Assembly: GCF_011303955.1 (NCBI RefSeq)
Contig: NZ_CP049886.1
Location: 310,001 to 374,000 of the forward strand
Source: Vagococcus coleopterorum
Lineage (GTDB): Bacteria > Bacillota > Bacilli > Lactobacillales > Vagococcaceae
DNA: 64,000 bases
Direction: 5' to 3'
Shown here piece after piece: positions 15,282 through 27,672 of the stretch (the first letter of the stretch is position 1; each line of letters opens with the position of its first letter). The notes under the pieces were generated by a model. That model was not told where the DNA came from. It saw only the letters and a list, made by a program, of their open reading frames with translations, and did not search any database. The position numbers and the translations under genes are program-made.

Positions 15282-15320
15282 TTGGTTTACTTTTCCAGAT
15301 ACTATATGATATAGTATTGG
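15282..15320 (+). promoter_or_regulatory. DUF1836-degV promoter overlapped by a 19-bp perfect palindrome
   Basis: -35 TTGGTT (15282-15287) and -10 TATGAT (15305-15310) are 17 bases apart. ATACTATAT-G-ATATAGTAT (15299-15317) is a perfect palindrome centred on the -10, with CCA and TGG just outside it. A dimeric regulator bound here would block RNA polymerase. The DUF1836 protein itself is a candidate binder. Confidence 0.6.
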
Positions 15321-15347
15321 AAACTAGATAACTACTAAGGAGGCTGT

Positions 15348-15902
15348 ATGAAAGATATCATCCTGGCAACTGACTGGCAAAAAACGTTACACAATTTAAA
15401 ACTACCGCGTTGGAGTGAGTTACCTGATATTCCAGTATACATGGACCAACTCGTCACACTTGTCCAACGCTATACTCAACCTTTTTCTGTTAGCATCGAT
15501 AATCAACCATTGATTACTTCTTCAATGGTCAATAACTACGTTAAACAAAAATTAATTCTCCCACCTGAAAAGAAAAAATATGACCAACGTCATTTGGCAA
15601 GATTAATTATTATTACCACTTTAAAACAGTCTTTCGATATGACCATAGTTCAGCAAGGAATTATTCAACAAATTGAAGCTAGTACTAATTACGAACAAGC
15701 TTACGATCATTTCTGCCAAGAAATGGAAGACACGGTTGAATTATTCTTAATAAATTCCACTACCGATCAAATTGAAGTTAGAATTGCTAATCCGCTGTAC
15801 CAACCAATTCAAATGGCAACTATCACATTGGTTGCAAAACTAGTCACAGAACGAACGATTCAAAGCATAAACAAAACACTTAAAGAAAATGAGGAAAAAT
15901 AA
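15348..15902 (+). CDS. DUF1836 domain protein
   Basis: 184 residues with AAGGAGG before the ATG. The N-terminal half resembles a MerR-like helix-turn-helix arrangement: 'LITSSMVNNYVKQKLILPPEKKKYDQRHLARLIII' reads like helix, short wing, helix. This is the DUF1836 family, common in Firmicutes and of unknown function. The stop codon TAA directly abuts the ATG of the DegV gene, so the two are co-translated. The pairing and the palindrome over the shared promoter make an autoregulatory transcription factor a plausible guess. Confidence 0.8.
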   Translation: MKDIILATDWQKTLHNLKLPRWSELPDIPVYMDQLVTLVQRYTQPFSVSIDNQPLITSSMVNNYVKQKLILPPEKKKYDQRHLARLIIITTLKQSFDMTIVQQGIIQQIEASTNYEQAYDHFCQEMEDTVELFLINSTTDQIEVRIANPLYQPIQMATITLVAKLVTERTIQSINKTLKENEEK

Positions 15903-16757
15903 ATGACAAAACAAATTGCGCTTTTAGTTGATTCAGGCATGACTCTACCAGAAGAAATTCTTGCTTTGCCAGGTGTCTATGAAATCCCCTTAAATATTAT
16001 TTATAAAGATGCTGTCTATACAGATAAGGTAGATATCACAGCCGAAGATATCTACGCCCGATTAGATGAGGAAATCCCTTCGACTTCTTTGCCAAGTGGT
16101 CAAACAATTCATTACATTATGGAAAAAATTATTGCTGACGGCTATCAAGAACTTTTAATTGTGACTATCTCTAGCGGTCTAAGCGGTACGCACAACGCTG
16201 TGAAATTAATTGCTGAAGATTTCCCACAATTAACATGTGCCTTAATTGATACAAAGAGTATCACACTTGGCGGCGGGCTTCAGGGGGCCTACGCTAAAGA
16301 ACTAATCGATCACGGTCTATCGCTAACAGAATGTGAAGAAAAATTAAACACACTTGTCTCAGAATCACGCGTTTATTTTAGTTTACCGACGTTAGAATAT
16401 TTAAAAAAAGGTGGCCGCATCGGACTAGTTTCCTCTGTTATTGGATCCGCATTAAATCTACATCCTGTTGTTTCTTGTAATGAAGATGGCGTTTATCATA
16501 CTGCTGCCAAAGCCCGTGGCCGAAAACGTAGTGTGGCTAAGATGGTAGAAACAGCTTCAGACTTTATTGGCGACTCAACTTCTTATGATATGGGTGTTGC
16601 CCATGCATTTTGCGAAACTGATGCCAGAAATCTAGCTGCGTTTCTTAAAGATACATTCCCACACATTAGAAATTTTTATTTTGAACAAGCTAGTCCCGCT
16701 TTAGGGATTCACACTGGCCCTGATGCATTCGGCATGACCGTTCTAAAACATAATTAA
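15903..16757 (+). CDS. DegV family fatty-acid-binding protein (FakB-like)
   Basis: 284 residues, full length. N-terminal 'IALLVDSGMTLPEE' and 'SLPSGQ', 'TISSGLSGTHNAV' and the GGR of 'LKKGGRIG' are the family's ligand-loop motifs. DegV/FakB proteins bind a fatty acid and present it to the FakA kinase, which makes acyl-phosphate for phospholipid synthesis. Several paralogues usually differ in acyl specificity; FakA is not in this window. It is the second gene of the DUF1836 operon and ends at a bidirectional terminator. Confidence 0.9.
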   Translation: MTKQIALLVDSGMTLPEEILALPGVYEIPLNIIYKDAVYTDKVDITAEDIYARLDEEIPSTSLPSGQTIHYIMEKIIADGYQELLIVTISSGLSGTHNAVKLIAEDFPQLTCALIDTKSITLGGGLQGAYAKELIDHGLSLTECEEKLNTLVSESRVYFSLPTLEYLKKGGRIGLVSSVIGSALNLHPVVSCNEDGVYHTAAKARGRKRSVAKMVETASDFIGDSTSYDMGVAHAFCETDARNLAAFLKDTFPHIRNFYFEQASPALGIHTGPDAFGMTVLKHN

Positions 16758-16787
16758 AAGCCCTGACCATTTGGTCAAGGCTTTTTT
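16757..16787. terminator. Bidirectional terminator between degV and ldh
   Basis: AAAAGCCCTGACC-ATTT-GGTCAAGGCTTTT forms a stem with one mismatch and is followed by T's on both strands. Confidence 0.85.
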
Positions 16788-16793
16788 ATTTAG

Positions 16794-17738
16794 TTAAAAT
16801 ACTTCATCAATCATTTGTTGAATAGCGTGGATAGAGTCTTGCATTTTTTGTTGCTCCATATCATTCAACGGAATCTCAATCACACATTGGATCCCTTCGC
16901 GGGTGATAACTGCTGGCGAACCAATGTATAAATCTGATGCACCATATTGCCCATTCAATTGGACAGATAATGGTAAAATAGCATGCTCATCATCAAAAAT
17001 GGCTTTCGTAATTCGAGCTAAAGAAATAGCAATCCCATAATACGTTGAGCCTTTTCTTTCAATGATTCGATAGCCTGCGTCACGAACATCCTCAACTAAT
17101 TGGATTAAGCTTTCTTCAGTCACTTCTGGGCGTTTTTTCACCCATTCGTAGACCTGTAGTCCACCAATATTTGCATGTGACCAAACCGGGAACTGAGTAT
17201 CGCCGTGTTCACCAATAATATACGCTTGAATATCACGTGGATCTGCTTGGATGATTTCAGCTAACGATTTTTTGAAACGTGCACTGTCTAAGGTCGTACC
17301 TGAACCAATCACACGTGATGCTGGCAAGCCAGAAAACTTCTGAACAGCATAAGCCATAATGTCCACAGGGTTATTTGCCACTAAGAACATGCCATCAAAA
17401 CCACTTGCCATCACTGAATCAACAATATCTTTAGTAATTTTTAAATTGATATGTAATAAATCCATCCGCGTCTGATCAGCGGTATTTGTTGCTCCCGCCG
17501 TAATAACAACTAAGTCTGCATCATGACAGTCATCATACGTAGCTGCATAAATCTTTTTAGGTGACGTGTATGCTAAGCCATCAGATAAATCAATCGCGTC
17601 GCCTTCACTCTTACCATGATTCAAATCAATAATCCCTAATTCTTTACCAATATTTTGATTAACTAAAGCAAAAGCATAACTTGAACCTACCGCACCTGCT
17701 CCAACTAAAATAATTTTTTGTTTATCTCTATTTTTCAT
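16794..17738 (-). CDS. ldh: L-lactate dehydrogenase
   Basis: 314 residues from the ATG at 17738; a GTG three codons earlier overlaps the ribosome site AAAGGGTG and is unlikely. NAD-binding GAGAVGSS is at the N-terminus. The substrate Arg in 'DQTRMDLL', the Arg of 'GTTLDSARF' and the catalytic His in GEHGDT are all present. It reduces pyruvate to L-lactate and regenerates NAD+, the main fermentative sink in lactic acid bacteria. Monocistronic. TTGTGAAA half-sites of Rex type occur upstream, one next to the ribosome site, but no full Rex box. Confidence 0.96.
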   Translation of the reverse strand: MKNRDKQKIILVGAGAVGSSYAFALVNQNIGKELGIIDLNHGKSEGDAIDLSDGLAYTSPKKIYAATYDDCHDADLVVITAGATNTADQTRMDLLHINLKITKDIVDSVMASGFDGMFLVANNPVDIMAYAVQKFSGLPASRVIGSGTTLDSARFKKSLAEIIQADPRDIQAYIIGEHGDTQFPVWSHANIGGLQVYEWVKKRPEVTEESLIQLVEDVRDAGYRIIERKGSTYYGIAISLARITKAIFDDEHAILPLSVQLNGQYGASDLYIGSPAVITREGIQCVIEIPLNDMEQQKMQDSIHAIQQMIDEVF

Positions 17739-17828
17739 CTTGCTCACCCTTTCACAATCTTTATAAGTTTATTTTACTACCTTTCAGAATAAAAAGAAAC
17801 CTTATTGCTCGGGATCTTTGTGAAATGA

Positions 17829-17853
17829 AAAAACCACCTATAAAAGGTGGTTT
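17829..17853 (-). terminator. Terminator of the tdh-kbl operon
   Basis: AAACCACCT (17845-17853 read on minus) pairs with AGGTGGTTT, then T's on the minus strand, after the tdh stop codon. Confidence 0.8.
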
Positions 17854-17859
17854 AAATGA

Positions 17860-18825
17860 TTAAATTTTGCCTTCTGCTTTTAATTTAACAGTTAATTTTT
17901 CAAGCATTTCTTTTGTCATGCCATCTAAATCAAATTTAGGAGCGAAGTCCCACTCATCTTTCGCGCAAGTAGCATCGATTGAGTTAGGCCATGATTCAGC
18001 AATACCTTGACGAATAGGGTCAACATCGTAGCCCATTTCAAATTCAGGCATAACTTTTTTGATTGATGCAGCAATTTCTTCTGGAGTGAAGGCCATTGCA
18101 GTAATATTGAAAGCGTTACGGTGTACTAAACGATCCGCATCAGCGTTCATTAATTTAACGATAGCCTCAATAGCATCGTCCATATACATCATATCCATTG
18201 AAGTTCCTTCAGCGATAAATGATTTGTATGAACCTGATTTAAGTGCTTCATAATAGATGTCAACAGCGTAGTCAGTCGTACCGCCACCTGGCTCAACTTT
18301 GTAAGAAATTAAACCTGGGAAACGGACTGAACGTGTATCAACACCATATTTAGTGTGGTAGTAGTCAGCTAATAATTCACCAGCAACTTTAGTCACACCG
18401 TACATTGTAGTTGGACGCATGATATCGTCTTGAGGTGTGTTGTCTGATTGTGAGTTTGGACCATATGCAGCGATTGATGATGGTGCAAAGAATTTAGTGT
18501 TTAGTTCGCGAGCGATTTCTAAACCATTCATTAAACCAGTCATGTTTAAGTTCCAAGCAAACGCTGGACGAGCTTCAGCTGTAGCTGAAAGTAAAGCTGC
18601 TAAGTGGATGATTGTATCCACTTCATATTTTTTAGCTAATTCTAAGAATTTATCGTAGTCAGTTACATCTAAAACTTCGAAAATTCCTTCTTCACATACT
18701 GGGCTACCTTCGATAGTACGGATGTCAGTAGCGATAACGCTATCCATGCCGTTATCTTGACGTAGACGGTAAACTAATTCTGATCCGATTTGGCCTAATG
18801 AACCTGTTACTAATACTTTTTTCAT
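17860..18825 (-). CDS. tdh: L-threonine 3-dehydrogenase, SDR (epimerase-like) type
   Basis: 321 residues. Rossmann motif GSLGQIGSEL at the N-terminus, SDR catalytic YGVTK (Tyr-x3-Lys) and the preceding 'PSSIAAYG' Ser. The family resembles UDP-galactose epimerases, but the downstream pattern and its neighbour kbl identify the short-chain threonine dehydrogenase found in some bacteria and eukaryotes. It oxidises threonine to 2-amino-3-ketobutyrate with NAD+. The stop of kbl is 43 bases upstream, so the two form an operon. Confidence 0.92.
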   Translation of the reverse strand: MKKVLVTGSLGQIGSELVYRLRQDNGMDSVIATDIRTIEGSPVCEEGIFEVLDVTDYDKFLELAKKYEVDTIIHLAALLSATAEARPAFAWNLNMTGLMNGLEIARELNTKFFAPSSIAAYGPNSQSDNTPQDDIMRPTTMYGVTKVAGELLADYYHTKYGVDTRSVRFPGLISYKVEPGGGTTDYAVDIYYEALKSGSYKSFIAEGTSMDMMYMDDAIEAIVKLMNADADRLVHRNAFNITAMAFTPEEIAASIKKVMPEFEMGYDVDPIRQGIAESWPNSIDATCAKDEWDFAPKFDLDGMTKEMLEKLTVKLKAEGKI

Positions 18826-18868
18826 TTGAAAGACTCCCTTATTATTTATTTGATTTTAGTGTTTTAAA

Positions 18869-20056
18869 TTAGATTAAGTCGAACTCTTTACCAACTTTTT
18901 CATAGATAGCTAATGCATTATCTAACATTTCTTTTGTATGAGCTGCAGTTGGCATGTTACGTACACGTCCAGTTCCTAGTGGTACTGTTGGGAATACGAT
19001 TGATTTAACATAAACGCCTTCTTCATATAAACGTTTACTGAAATCTTGTGCTTTTTGCTCATCACCAATGATTACTGGCGTGATTGGTGTTTCTGAAATA
19101 CCTGTTTCAAATCCCATAGCGTTTAATTTTTCTTTAAAGTATGTTGCATTTTCCCAAAGTTTTTCATTTAAGCTAGTGTCCGCATCTAAAATTTCTAATG
19201 AACGTTTAGCTGCTGCTGCATCTGCTGGAGATACGGCTGTTGAGAATAAGAATGGACGAGAACGCACTTTTAACCAGTCGATTAAATCTTGTGTTCCGGC
19301 AACATATCCACCAACAACACCAATTGCTTTAGAAAGCGTTCCGATTTGGAAATCAACTTCTTTTTCTAAACCAAAGTGTTTAACTGTTCCGTGACCATGA
19401 CCTAAGACACCTGAACCATGAGCGTCATCAACATATACCATTAAGTCGAATTCTTTAGCGATTTCAACGATTTCTGGTAATTTAGCGATATCTCCATCCA
19501 TTGAGAAGACACCATCTGTAATGAACATTGCTTTTTCATATAAACCTGACTCACGTACTTCTTTAGCTTTAGCAGCTAAATCTTCCATGTCAGAGTGATT
19601 TACACGGACAATTTTAGCACCTGATAAACGACAACCATCAATGATTGATGCGTGGTTTAATTCATCAGATAAGATAACATCTTTTTTACCCATAACTGCT
19701 GAAATAGCAGCCATGTTACAGTTGAATCCTGATTGGTAAGAAATAGCAGCTTCAGTTCCTTTGAACTTAGCTAATTCTTTTTCTAACTCTAAATGGATTT
19801 CTAATGTTCCGTTGATTGTACGAACGGCACCAGAACCTGCTCCCCATTTGTCGATAGCTTCTTTAGCAGCTGTCGTTAGACGTTCGTCAGTTGCTAAACC
19901 AAGATAGTTATTTGATGATAAGTTGATTAACTCTTTTCCACCAACTTGGATCATTGGACCATTAGCACTTTGTAATGGTTCGATTTCATTGTAAAGACCT
20001 TTTGATTTTAAATCGTTAAGGTTTGATTGTAAAAACTCGTTTAATTCTTTACTCAT
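18869..20056 (-). CDS. kbl: Glycine C-acetyltransferase (2-amino-3-ketobutyrate CoA ligase)
   Basis: 395 residues from the ATG at 20056 (GGAGGGA upstream); a longer in-frame start at 20098 lacks a ribosome site. Class II PLP-dependent alpha-oxoamine synthase: '[13 protein letters not shown]', '[11 protein letters not shown]', '[13 protein letters not shown]' and the PLP Lys in '[13 protein letters not shown]'. It splits 2-amino-3-ketobutyrate with CoA to glycine and acetyl-CoA. With tdh it forms the threonine-to-glycine pathway. The related 8-amino-7-oxononanoate synthase is excluded by the tdh neighbour. Confidence 0.94.
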   Translation of the reverse strand: MSKELNEFLQSNLNDLKSKGLYNEIEPLQSANGPMIQVGGKELINLSSNNYLGLATDERLTTAAKEAIDKWGAGSGAVRTINGTLEIHLELEKELAKFKGTEAAISYQSGFNCNMAAISAVMGKKDVILSDELNHASIIDGCRLSGAKIVRVNHSDMEDLAAKAKEVRESGLYEKAMFITDGVFSMDGDIAKLPEIVEIAKEFDLMVYVDDAHGSGVLGHGHGTVKHFGLEKEVDFQIGTLSKAIGVVGGYVAGTQDLIDWLKVRSRPFLFSTAVSPADAAAAKRSLEILDADTSLNEKLWENATYFKEKLNAMGFETGISETPITPVIIGDEQKAQDFSKRLYEEGVYVKSIVFPTVPLGTGRVRNMPTAAHTKEMLDNALAIYEKVGKEFDLI

Positions 20057-20293
20057 AAATATTCCCTCCACTTGTTTAATTGACTTTGTGAAAATCAATT
20101 TTATTTAATACCTACATCTTATAAATACTACAAAATAACCTTTAATTCAACCGCTTCCATTAGATACTTAACTCATTCTAATAATTCAACTGAAATTCTT
20201 ATTTTTCAGCAATTTTTTCGACTAAAATTCGTGAAACGTTTAGCAAATTCAGCTTTACAAATAACAAGTTTATAACTTCACAAACTTCCATTT
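20057..20293. other. Intergenic region upstream of kbl
   Basis: 237 bases. On the minus strand TTGAAT-N17-TATTTA forms a plausible kbl promoter about 60-90 bases before the start. A 30-codon ORF (20199-20291, minus) starts two bases after the ZIP stop, but it has no convincing ribosome site and no Thr/Gly codon enrichment expected of an attenuator peptide. No terminator is seen after the ZIP gene, so read-through into kbl is possible. Confidence 0.4.
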
Positions 20294-21112
20294 TTAACCT
20301 AACGCCACATCTAAAACCATCATAATAATAAAGCCAACCATCACACCAAAAACAGCGTGGTGGTTTTTACTAGATGAATTTTGTTGTGCTTCTGGTATCA
20401 ATTCTTCAACCACAACATAAATCATTGCTCCAGCCGCAAATGCTAAAGCATACGGTAAAACAAATGTTAATTTAGTAACTAATATCGCACCTAAAACACC
20501 GGCAATTGGTTCAACAATCCCTGATGCCTGACCATAAAGGAAGGATTTCCAACGACTCAACCCTTCCTGTCTTAGAGGAATTGAGACTGCTGCACCTTCA
20601 GGGAAGTTTTGAATCCCAATCCCGATAGCTACTGACATTGCCGCTAATACTCCTGCTACTGGATCCGCCATTTGATTTGCCGCACCAAAGGCCACACCGA
20701 CAGCTAAACCTTCTGGAATATTATGCAATGTTATTGAGAAAACAAGTAAAATGGTTCTCTTTAAATGACTTTCCATTCCTTCTCGCTCTTGATTAGGACC
20801 AAAATGCATATGCGGTATCACACGATCCGCTGCATATAAAAATAACCCTCCAGCTGCAAAACCTATCCCTGCTACAAGCCAAGGTATTGACCCATTCTCC
20901 GTTGCTTGTTCAATTGCTGGATCTAATAATGACCAAAAACTTGCTGCAATCATAACCCCTGATGCAAAACCTAACATCAAATTTAGAATATCTTTTTTGA
21001 TATCTTTAAAGAAAAAAACCAATGCAGCACCTAATGCTGTCATCCCATAAGTAAACAATGTCCCTGCTAACGCCTGTTGCCAGGGAGACAACCCGACTAA
21101 CCAATCTAGCAT
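20294..21112 (-). CDS. ZIP family divalent metal transporter
   Basis: 272 residues from the ATG at 21112 (AAGGGGG seven bases upstream). About eight membrane segments; the metal-site helix IV motif HNIPEGLAVG and helix V motif NFPEGAA are both intact. ZIP proteins of this group (ZupT-like) import zinc or other divalent metals. A short His-containing loop, IPHMHFG, precedes helix IV. It is probably transcribed alone or with tdh-kbl downstream. Confidence 0.92.
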   Translation of the reverse strand: MLDWLVGLSPWQQALAGTLFTYGMTALGAALVFFFKDIKKDILNLMLGFASGVMIAASFWSLLDPAIEQATENGSIPWLVAGIGFAAGGLFLYAADRVIPHMHFGPNQEREGMESHLKRTILLVFSITLHNIPEGLAVGVAFGAANQMADPVAGVLAAMSVAIGIGIQNFPEGAAVSIPLRQEGLSRWKSFLYGQASGIVEPIAGVLGAILVTKLTFVLPYALAFAAGAMIYVVVEELIPEAQQNSSSKNHHAVFGVMVGFIIMMVLDVALG

Positions 21113-21211
21113 ACTACGCCCCCTTAACCCTTTAATATTATTGTTATATATTAAGTTTAACATAGGATTTTATAACAGCCTAACATATCGATTTACCTGC
21201 GTTTCTAACGA

Positions 21212-21240
21212 AAAAAAAAGACCTATTATAAAATAGGTCT
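21212..21240 (-). terminator. Terminator of folT
   Basis: Minus-strand AGACCTATT-TTAT-AATAGGTCT hairpin followed by nine T's. Confidence 0.85.
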
Positions 21241-21274
21241 CTTTATAGATGTTATTTCCATGGGTGAATTTTTC

Positions 21275-21802
21275 TTATGATCTAAACCGTTTAATTTGGT
21301 TTTGCATCACTTGATTATGACTAATTAAATAGATGACAAAAATTTTAATCGGAATTAAAATAGCTGCTTTCCCTAAACGTAATGGAACCTGAGCTAAAAC
21401 ACCCGGTCCTGGTGCAATCATATACAGCCATACAGTATTTAAACCTAATTCAATGACTAAACCAACAATTAAACTTGCAACGATGATTCGTTTTAAACTC
21501 ATCTCTTTTTTATAAAAAAAGAAACTGTAAACTAGTCCTGTCAGTAGGGCCGAAAGCGAAAACCCTGGAAAATAAGGACCGGTACTTCCGAAGACAATAA
21601 TCCCCACAAAATCTGCTAATAATGTTCCTACACCTGTAATCCAGGGATTAAACATCATCGACATAATGACGATTGGGACAAACGTAAAACCAATTCTAAC
21701 AAATGGCGTTTGAATTGACAAAAAGCGCGTCAAAATAATTTGCATCGCCATCAAGATACCCATTAAAGCAATCGTTCTCGTACTCATTTTTCTTTTATTC
21801 AT
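21275..21802 (-). CDS. folT: Folate ECF transporter S component
   Basis: 175 residues with five to six membrane segments. The N-terminal 'TRTIALMGILMAMQIILTRFLSIQTPFVRIGFTF' region (in short pieces) has the ECF S-component pattern, with small residues that contact EcfT. It binds folate and joins the shared EcfAA'T energising module, which lies elsewhere. Assignment to folate rather than another vitamin is strongly supported by the tetrahydrofolate riboswitch in its leader. AAGGAGA precedes the ATG. Confidence 0.92.
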   Translation of the reverse strand: MNKRKMSTRTIALMGILMAMQIILTRFLSIQTPFVRIGFTFVPIVIMSMMFNPWITGVGTLLADFVGIIVFGSTGPYFPGFSLSALLTGLVYSFFFYKKEMSLKRIIVASLIVGLVIELGLNTVWLYMIAPGPGVLAQVPLRLGKAAILIPIKIFVIYLISHNQVMQNQIKRFRS

Positions 21803-21894
21803 TGCGCATCTCCTTGATAGAGTTGCTACATTTTAATGCAGCGAATGCGAAAATAAAACCGCGATAAACTCTACACAATATTAACTATTTCCGT

Positions 21895-21992
21895 GAGCAC
21901 CCTTCTCACATAAATAATATCGTTGAGTTAATACCTTCGTTCGAATAGCAACATCCCATCCATTCGACACTTAACGCTTTATTTCCTACTCT
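21895..21992 (-). ncRNA. Tetrahydrofolate (THF) riboswitch
   Basis: On the minus strand the conserved core reads GCGTTAAGTG, then GGATGGGATG, then AACGAAGG, as in the folT-type THF aptamer. P1 GAGTA/TGCTC, P2 AAATAA/TTATTT and P3 TCGAAT/ATTCGA can form. About 93 bases separate it from the folT start. The expression platform contains a hairpin, GCTGCATT-AA-AATGTAGC, and a TAGAGTT/AACTCTA pairing ending just before AAGGAG, with no T run, so control is probably at translation initiation. Confidence 0.88.
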
Positions 21993-22000
21993 GATTATTT

Positions 22001-22014
22001 GGTAACGAATTACC
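22001..22014 (-). other. UUCG-tetraloop hairpin at the 5' side of the THF riboswitch
   Basis: GGTAA-TTCG-TTACC is a perfect stem with a UUCG tetraloop, eight bases before the aptamer. It probably sits close to the 5' end of the folT transcript (promoter candidate TTGAAG-N17-TATGCT at about 22025-22053) and may protect the RNA. Confidence 0.45.
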
Positions 22015-22064
22015 TTCTATACTATAGCATATCTTCTACTTAATTTTACTTCAAAATGCATACA

Positions 22065-22088
22065 AAAAAGCTATTCATTTGAATAGCC
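22065..22088 (-). terminator. Terminator of the metG-tatD-rnmV-rsmA operon
   Basis: GGCTATTC-AAAT-GAATAGCT followed by T's on the minus strand, directly after the rsmA stop. Confidence 0.85.
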
Positions 22089-23538
<1,450 letters not shown>

Positions 23539-23541
23539 GAG

Positions 23542-24309
23542 CTAATTTAACCTAAATAGTTTATGAGCATTACGTGTTGTCTCTTCCGCTATCCTTTCCC
23601 ATGGTTCATTTCGTAACTCCGCTATCCGTTCAGCCACATAACGTGTAAACCCAGGTTCATTACGCTTCCCTCGATAAGGAACTGGCGCTAAATACGGAGC
23701 ATCTGTTTCGATTAATAGTCTTTCAAGAGGGACTAACTTAGCCACATCATGAACTTCAATAGCTTTTTTAAAAGTTACCACACCGCTTAATGAAATGTGC
23801 ATACCTAGATCAATAAAACGTTCCATCCATTCCGAATCACCACTAAAACTATGCATAATACCACCCGCTTCAGGTACCTGCTCATCTTTAAGAATACGAT
23901 AGGTATCTTCCATGGCATCTCGCGTGTGAATGCTAATCGGTAGATTATGTTCTTTGGAAATGGCAATTTGACGACGAAACACTTTTTCTTGAACGTCTTT
24001 TGGATCTTCCATCCAATAGTAATCCAAACCAATTTCACCTAAAGCGACTACTTTCGGTAAGGTTAGTTTCATTTCTAAATCTTTTTCAATCTCTTTTGAA
24101 TAATTACCAGCTTCAGTCGGATGCCAACCAATAATACTGTATAAATGATCATACACTTTGCTCAGTTCTAATGACTTTTTGATTGTCGGAATATCAAAAC
24201 CAACAATGGCCATTTCAGTCACTCCTAACTCAGCAGCACGTTGAATAGTTTCTGGAATATCATCTTTAAACTGGTCAACATTTAAATGGGTATGGGTATC
24301 AAAAATCAT
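23542..24309 (-). CDS. tatD: TatD family metal-dependent hydrolase (DNase)
   Basis: 255 residues from the ATG at 24309; GAGGAG lies nine bases upstream, while an earlier in-frame ATG at 24327 precedes that ribosome site. Metal ligands: DTHTHLN at the start, 'ALGEIGLDYYW', the His of 'PISIHTR', 'GIMHSFSG' and the Asp of 'LIETDAPYL'. TatD enzymes are 3'-5' exonucleases or related hydrolases with a TIM-barrel fold. It is the second gene of the metG operon. Confidence 0.94.
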   Translation of the reverse strand: MIFDTHTHLNVDQFKDDIPETIQRAAELGVTEMAIVGFDIPTIKKSLELSKVYDHLYSIIGWHPTEAGNYSKEIEKDLEMKLTLPKVVALGEIGLDYYWMEDPKDVQEKVFRRQIAISKEHNLPISIHTRDAMEDTYRILKDEQVPEAGGIMHSFSGDSEWMERFIDLGMHISLSGVVTFKKAIEVHDVAKLVPLERLLIETDAPYLAPVPYRGKRNEPGFTRYVAERIAELRNEPWERIAEETTRNAHKLFRLN

Positions 24310-24336
24310 TCTTTTTACTCCTCTCATCTATACGGC

Positions 24337-24368
24337 AAAACGATTGAAGGCATTCCCTTCAATCGTTT
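24337..24368 (-). other. Hairpin between metG and tatD
   Basis: AAACGATTGAAGG pairs with CCTTCAATCGTTT around a short loop. Only four T's follow on the minus strand, so it is a weak terminator or an RNA-processing/stability element inside the operon. Confidence 0.55.
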
Positions 24369-24374
24369 GAAACC

Positions 24375-26624
<2,250 letters not shown>

Positions 26625-27644
26625 ATGGAAGAACAAATCATTCAACACTTGCCTAAAATCGAATTACATTGTCATTTGGACGGCTCTGTTCGTCCTCACA
26701 TATTAGAAAGATTAGCTCAAGAACAAGGAAATCCTCTCCCTTATAGCAGTGCCGAACTAGCTTCAAAATTAACTGCCCCAGAAGATTGCGAAAGTTTACT
26801 AGAATACTTAGAACGTTTCGACATAGTGCTCCCTTATTTACAAACAGCGGAAGCGATTGAATTAATTTCATATGACTTAATTGAACAAGTTGCTGAAGAA
26901 AATGTTGCTTATATTGAAGTTCGTTTCGCACCTTTACTTTTTGCGCATCAAGGATTAACAATTAATCAAATTGTTGAGGCTGTTATTGCTGGTTTGAAAC
27001 GTGGTGAAGAAGTATTCGGTGTAAAATCAAACGCTTTATTATGCGGGATGCGTCACCACACAAATTCGGATAACAAAGCTGTTGTCGAAGCCACAAAAAA
27101 TTATTTAAACAATGGTGTAGTAGGATTTGACATCGCTGGTGATGAAGCCCAATTCCCAGCAGATTTATATACTGACCTCATCACACTTGCAAAAAAATAT
27201 GCTATCCCTCTAACGCTACACGCAGGAGAATGTGGTTGCCCTCAAAACGTTTTGACCTCTATCAAGTTAGGAGCAACTCGTGTCGGGCACGGCATTGCCA
27301 TTGCAAAGGACGATGCCATCCTAGCAGAATGCAAAGAACGCGGCACCGTTATCGAAATGTGCCCTACAAGTAATTTCCAAACTAAAGCTGTCACAAAATT
27401 AGAAGACTACCCTTTCAAAAAATTTATGGATGCTGGTTTAAATATTTGTATTAATACTGATAATCGAACTGTTTCAAACACTACGCTTACTAAGGAATAT
27501 ACTAAGCTTCACAAATGGTACAATATCGATTACCGTTGCATGGAACAACTAAATCACAACGCTGTTAACGGCGCATTCATTTCGGATAACGAAAAAGAAC
27601 AATTACACACTTTACTAAAAACGGCATATTACGACTATAAATAA
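26625..27644 (+). CDS. add: Adenosine deaminase
   Basis: 340 residues from the ATG at 26625 (TTGGAGGG nine bases upstream; an earlier TTG has no ribosome site). Zinc ligands in 'ELHCHLDGS', 'TLHAGECG' with the proton-relay Glu, 'RVGHGIA', and the second metal Asp in 'INTDN', where many family members have TDDP. It deaminates adenosine or deoxyadenosine to inosine in purine salvage; related adenine deaminases have similar motifs. It is monocistronic. Confidence 0.92.
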   Translation: MEEQIIQHLPKIELHCHLDGSVRPHILERLAQEQGNPLPYSSAELASKLTAPEDCESLLEYLERFDIVLPYLQTAEAIELISYDLIEQVAEENVAYIEVRFAPLLFAHQGLTINQIVEAVIAGLKRGEEVFGVKSNALLCGMRHHTNSDNKAVVEATKNYLNNGVVGFDIAGDEAQFPADLYTDLITLAKKYAIPLTLHAGECGCPQNVLTSIKLGATRVGHGIAIAKDDAILAECKERGTVIEMCPTSNFQTKAVTKLEDYPFKKFMDAGLNICINTDNRTVSNTTLTKEYTKLHKWYNIDYRCMEQLNHNAVNGAFISDNEKEQLHTLLKTAYYDYK

Positions 27645-27672
27645 AAAAGCTAGGCATACGCCTAGCTTTTTT
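27643..27672. terminator. Bidirectional terminator between add and uvrC
   Basis: AAAAAGCTAGGC-ATAC-GCCTAGCTTTTT, a 12-pair stem flanked by A and T runs. Confidence 0.9.

Noticed and set aside
17748-17830. Rex box at ldh
   Set aside because: Only TTGTGAAA half-sites are seen; the best full alignment matches about 12 of 18 positions.
20215-20250. cre-like sequence upstream of kbl (TGAAACGTTTAGCA)
   Set aside because: The half-site spacing is one base short of the cre consensus.
20199-20291. 30-codon ORF between the ZIP gene and kbl
   Set aside because: It has no convincing ribosome site, and its composition does not suggest a threonine or glycine attenuator.
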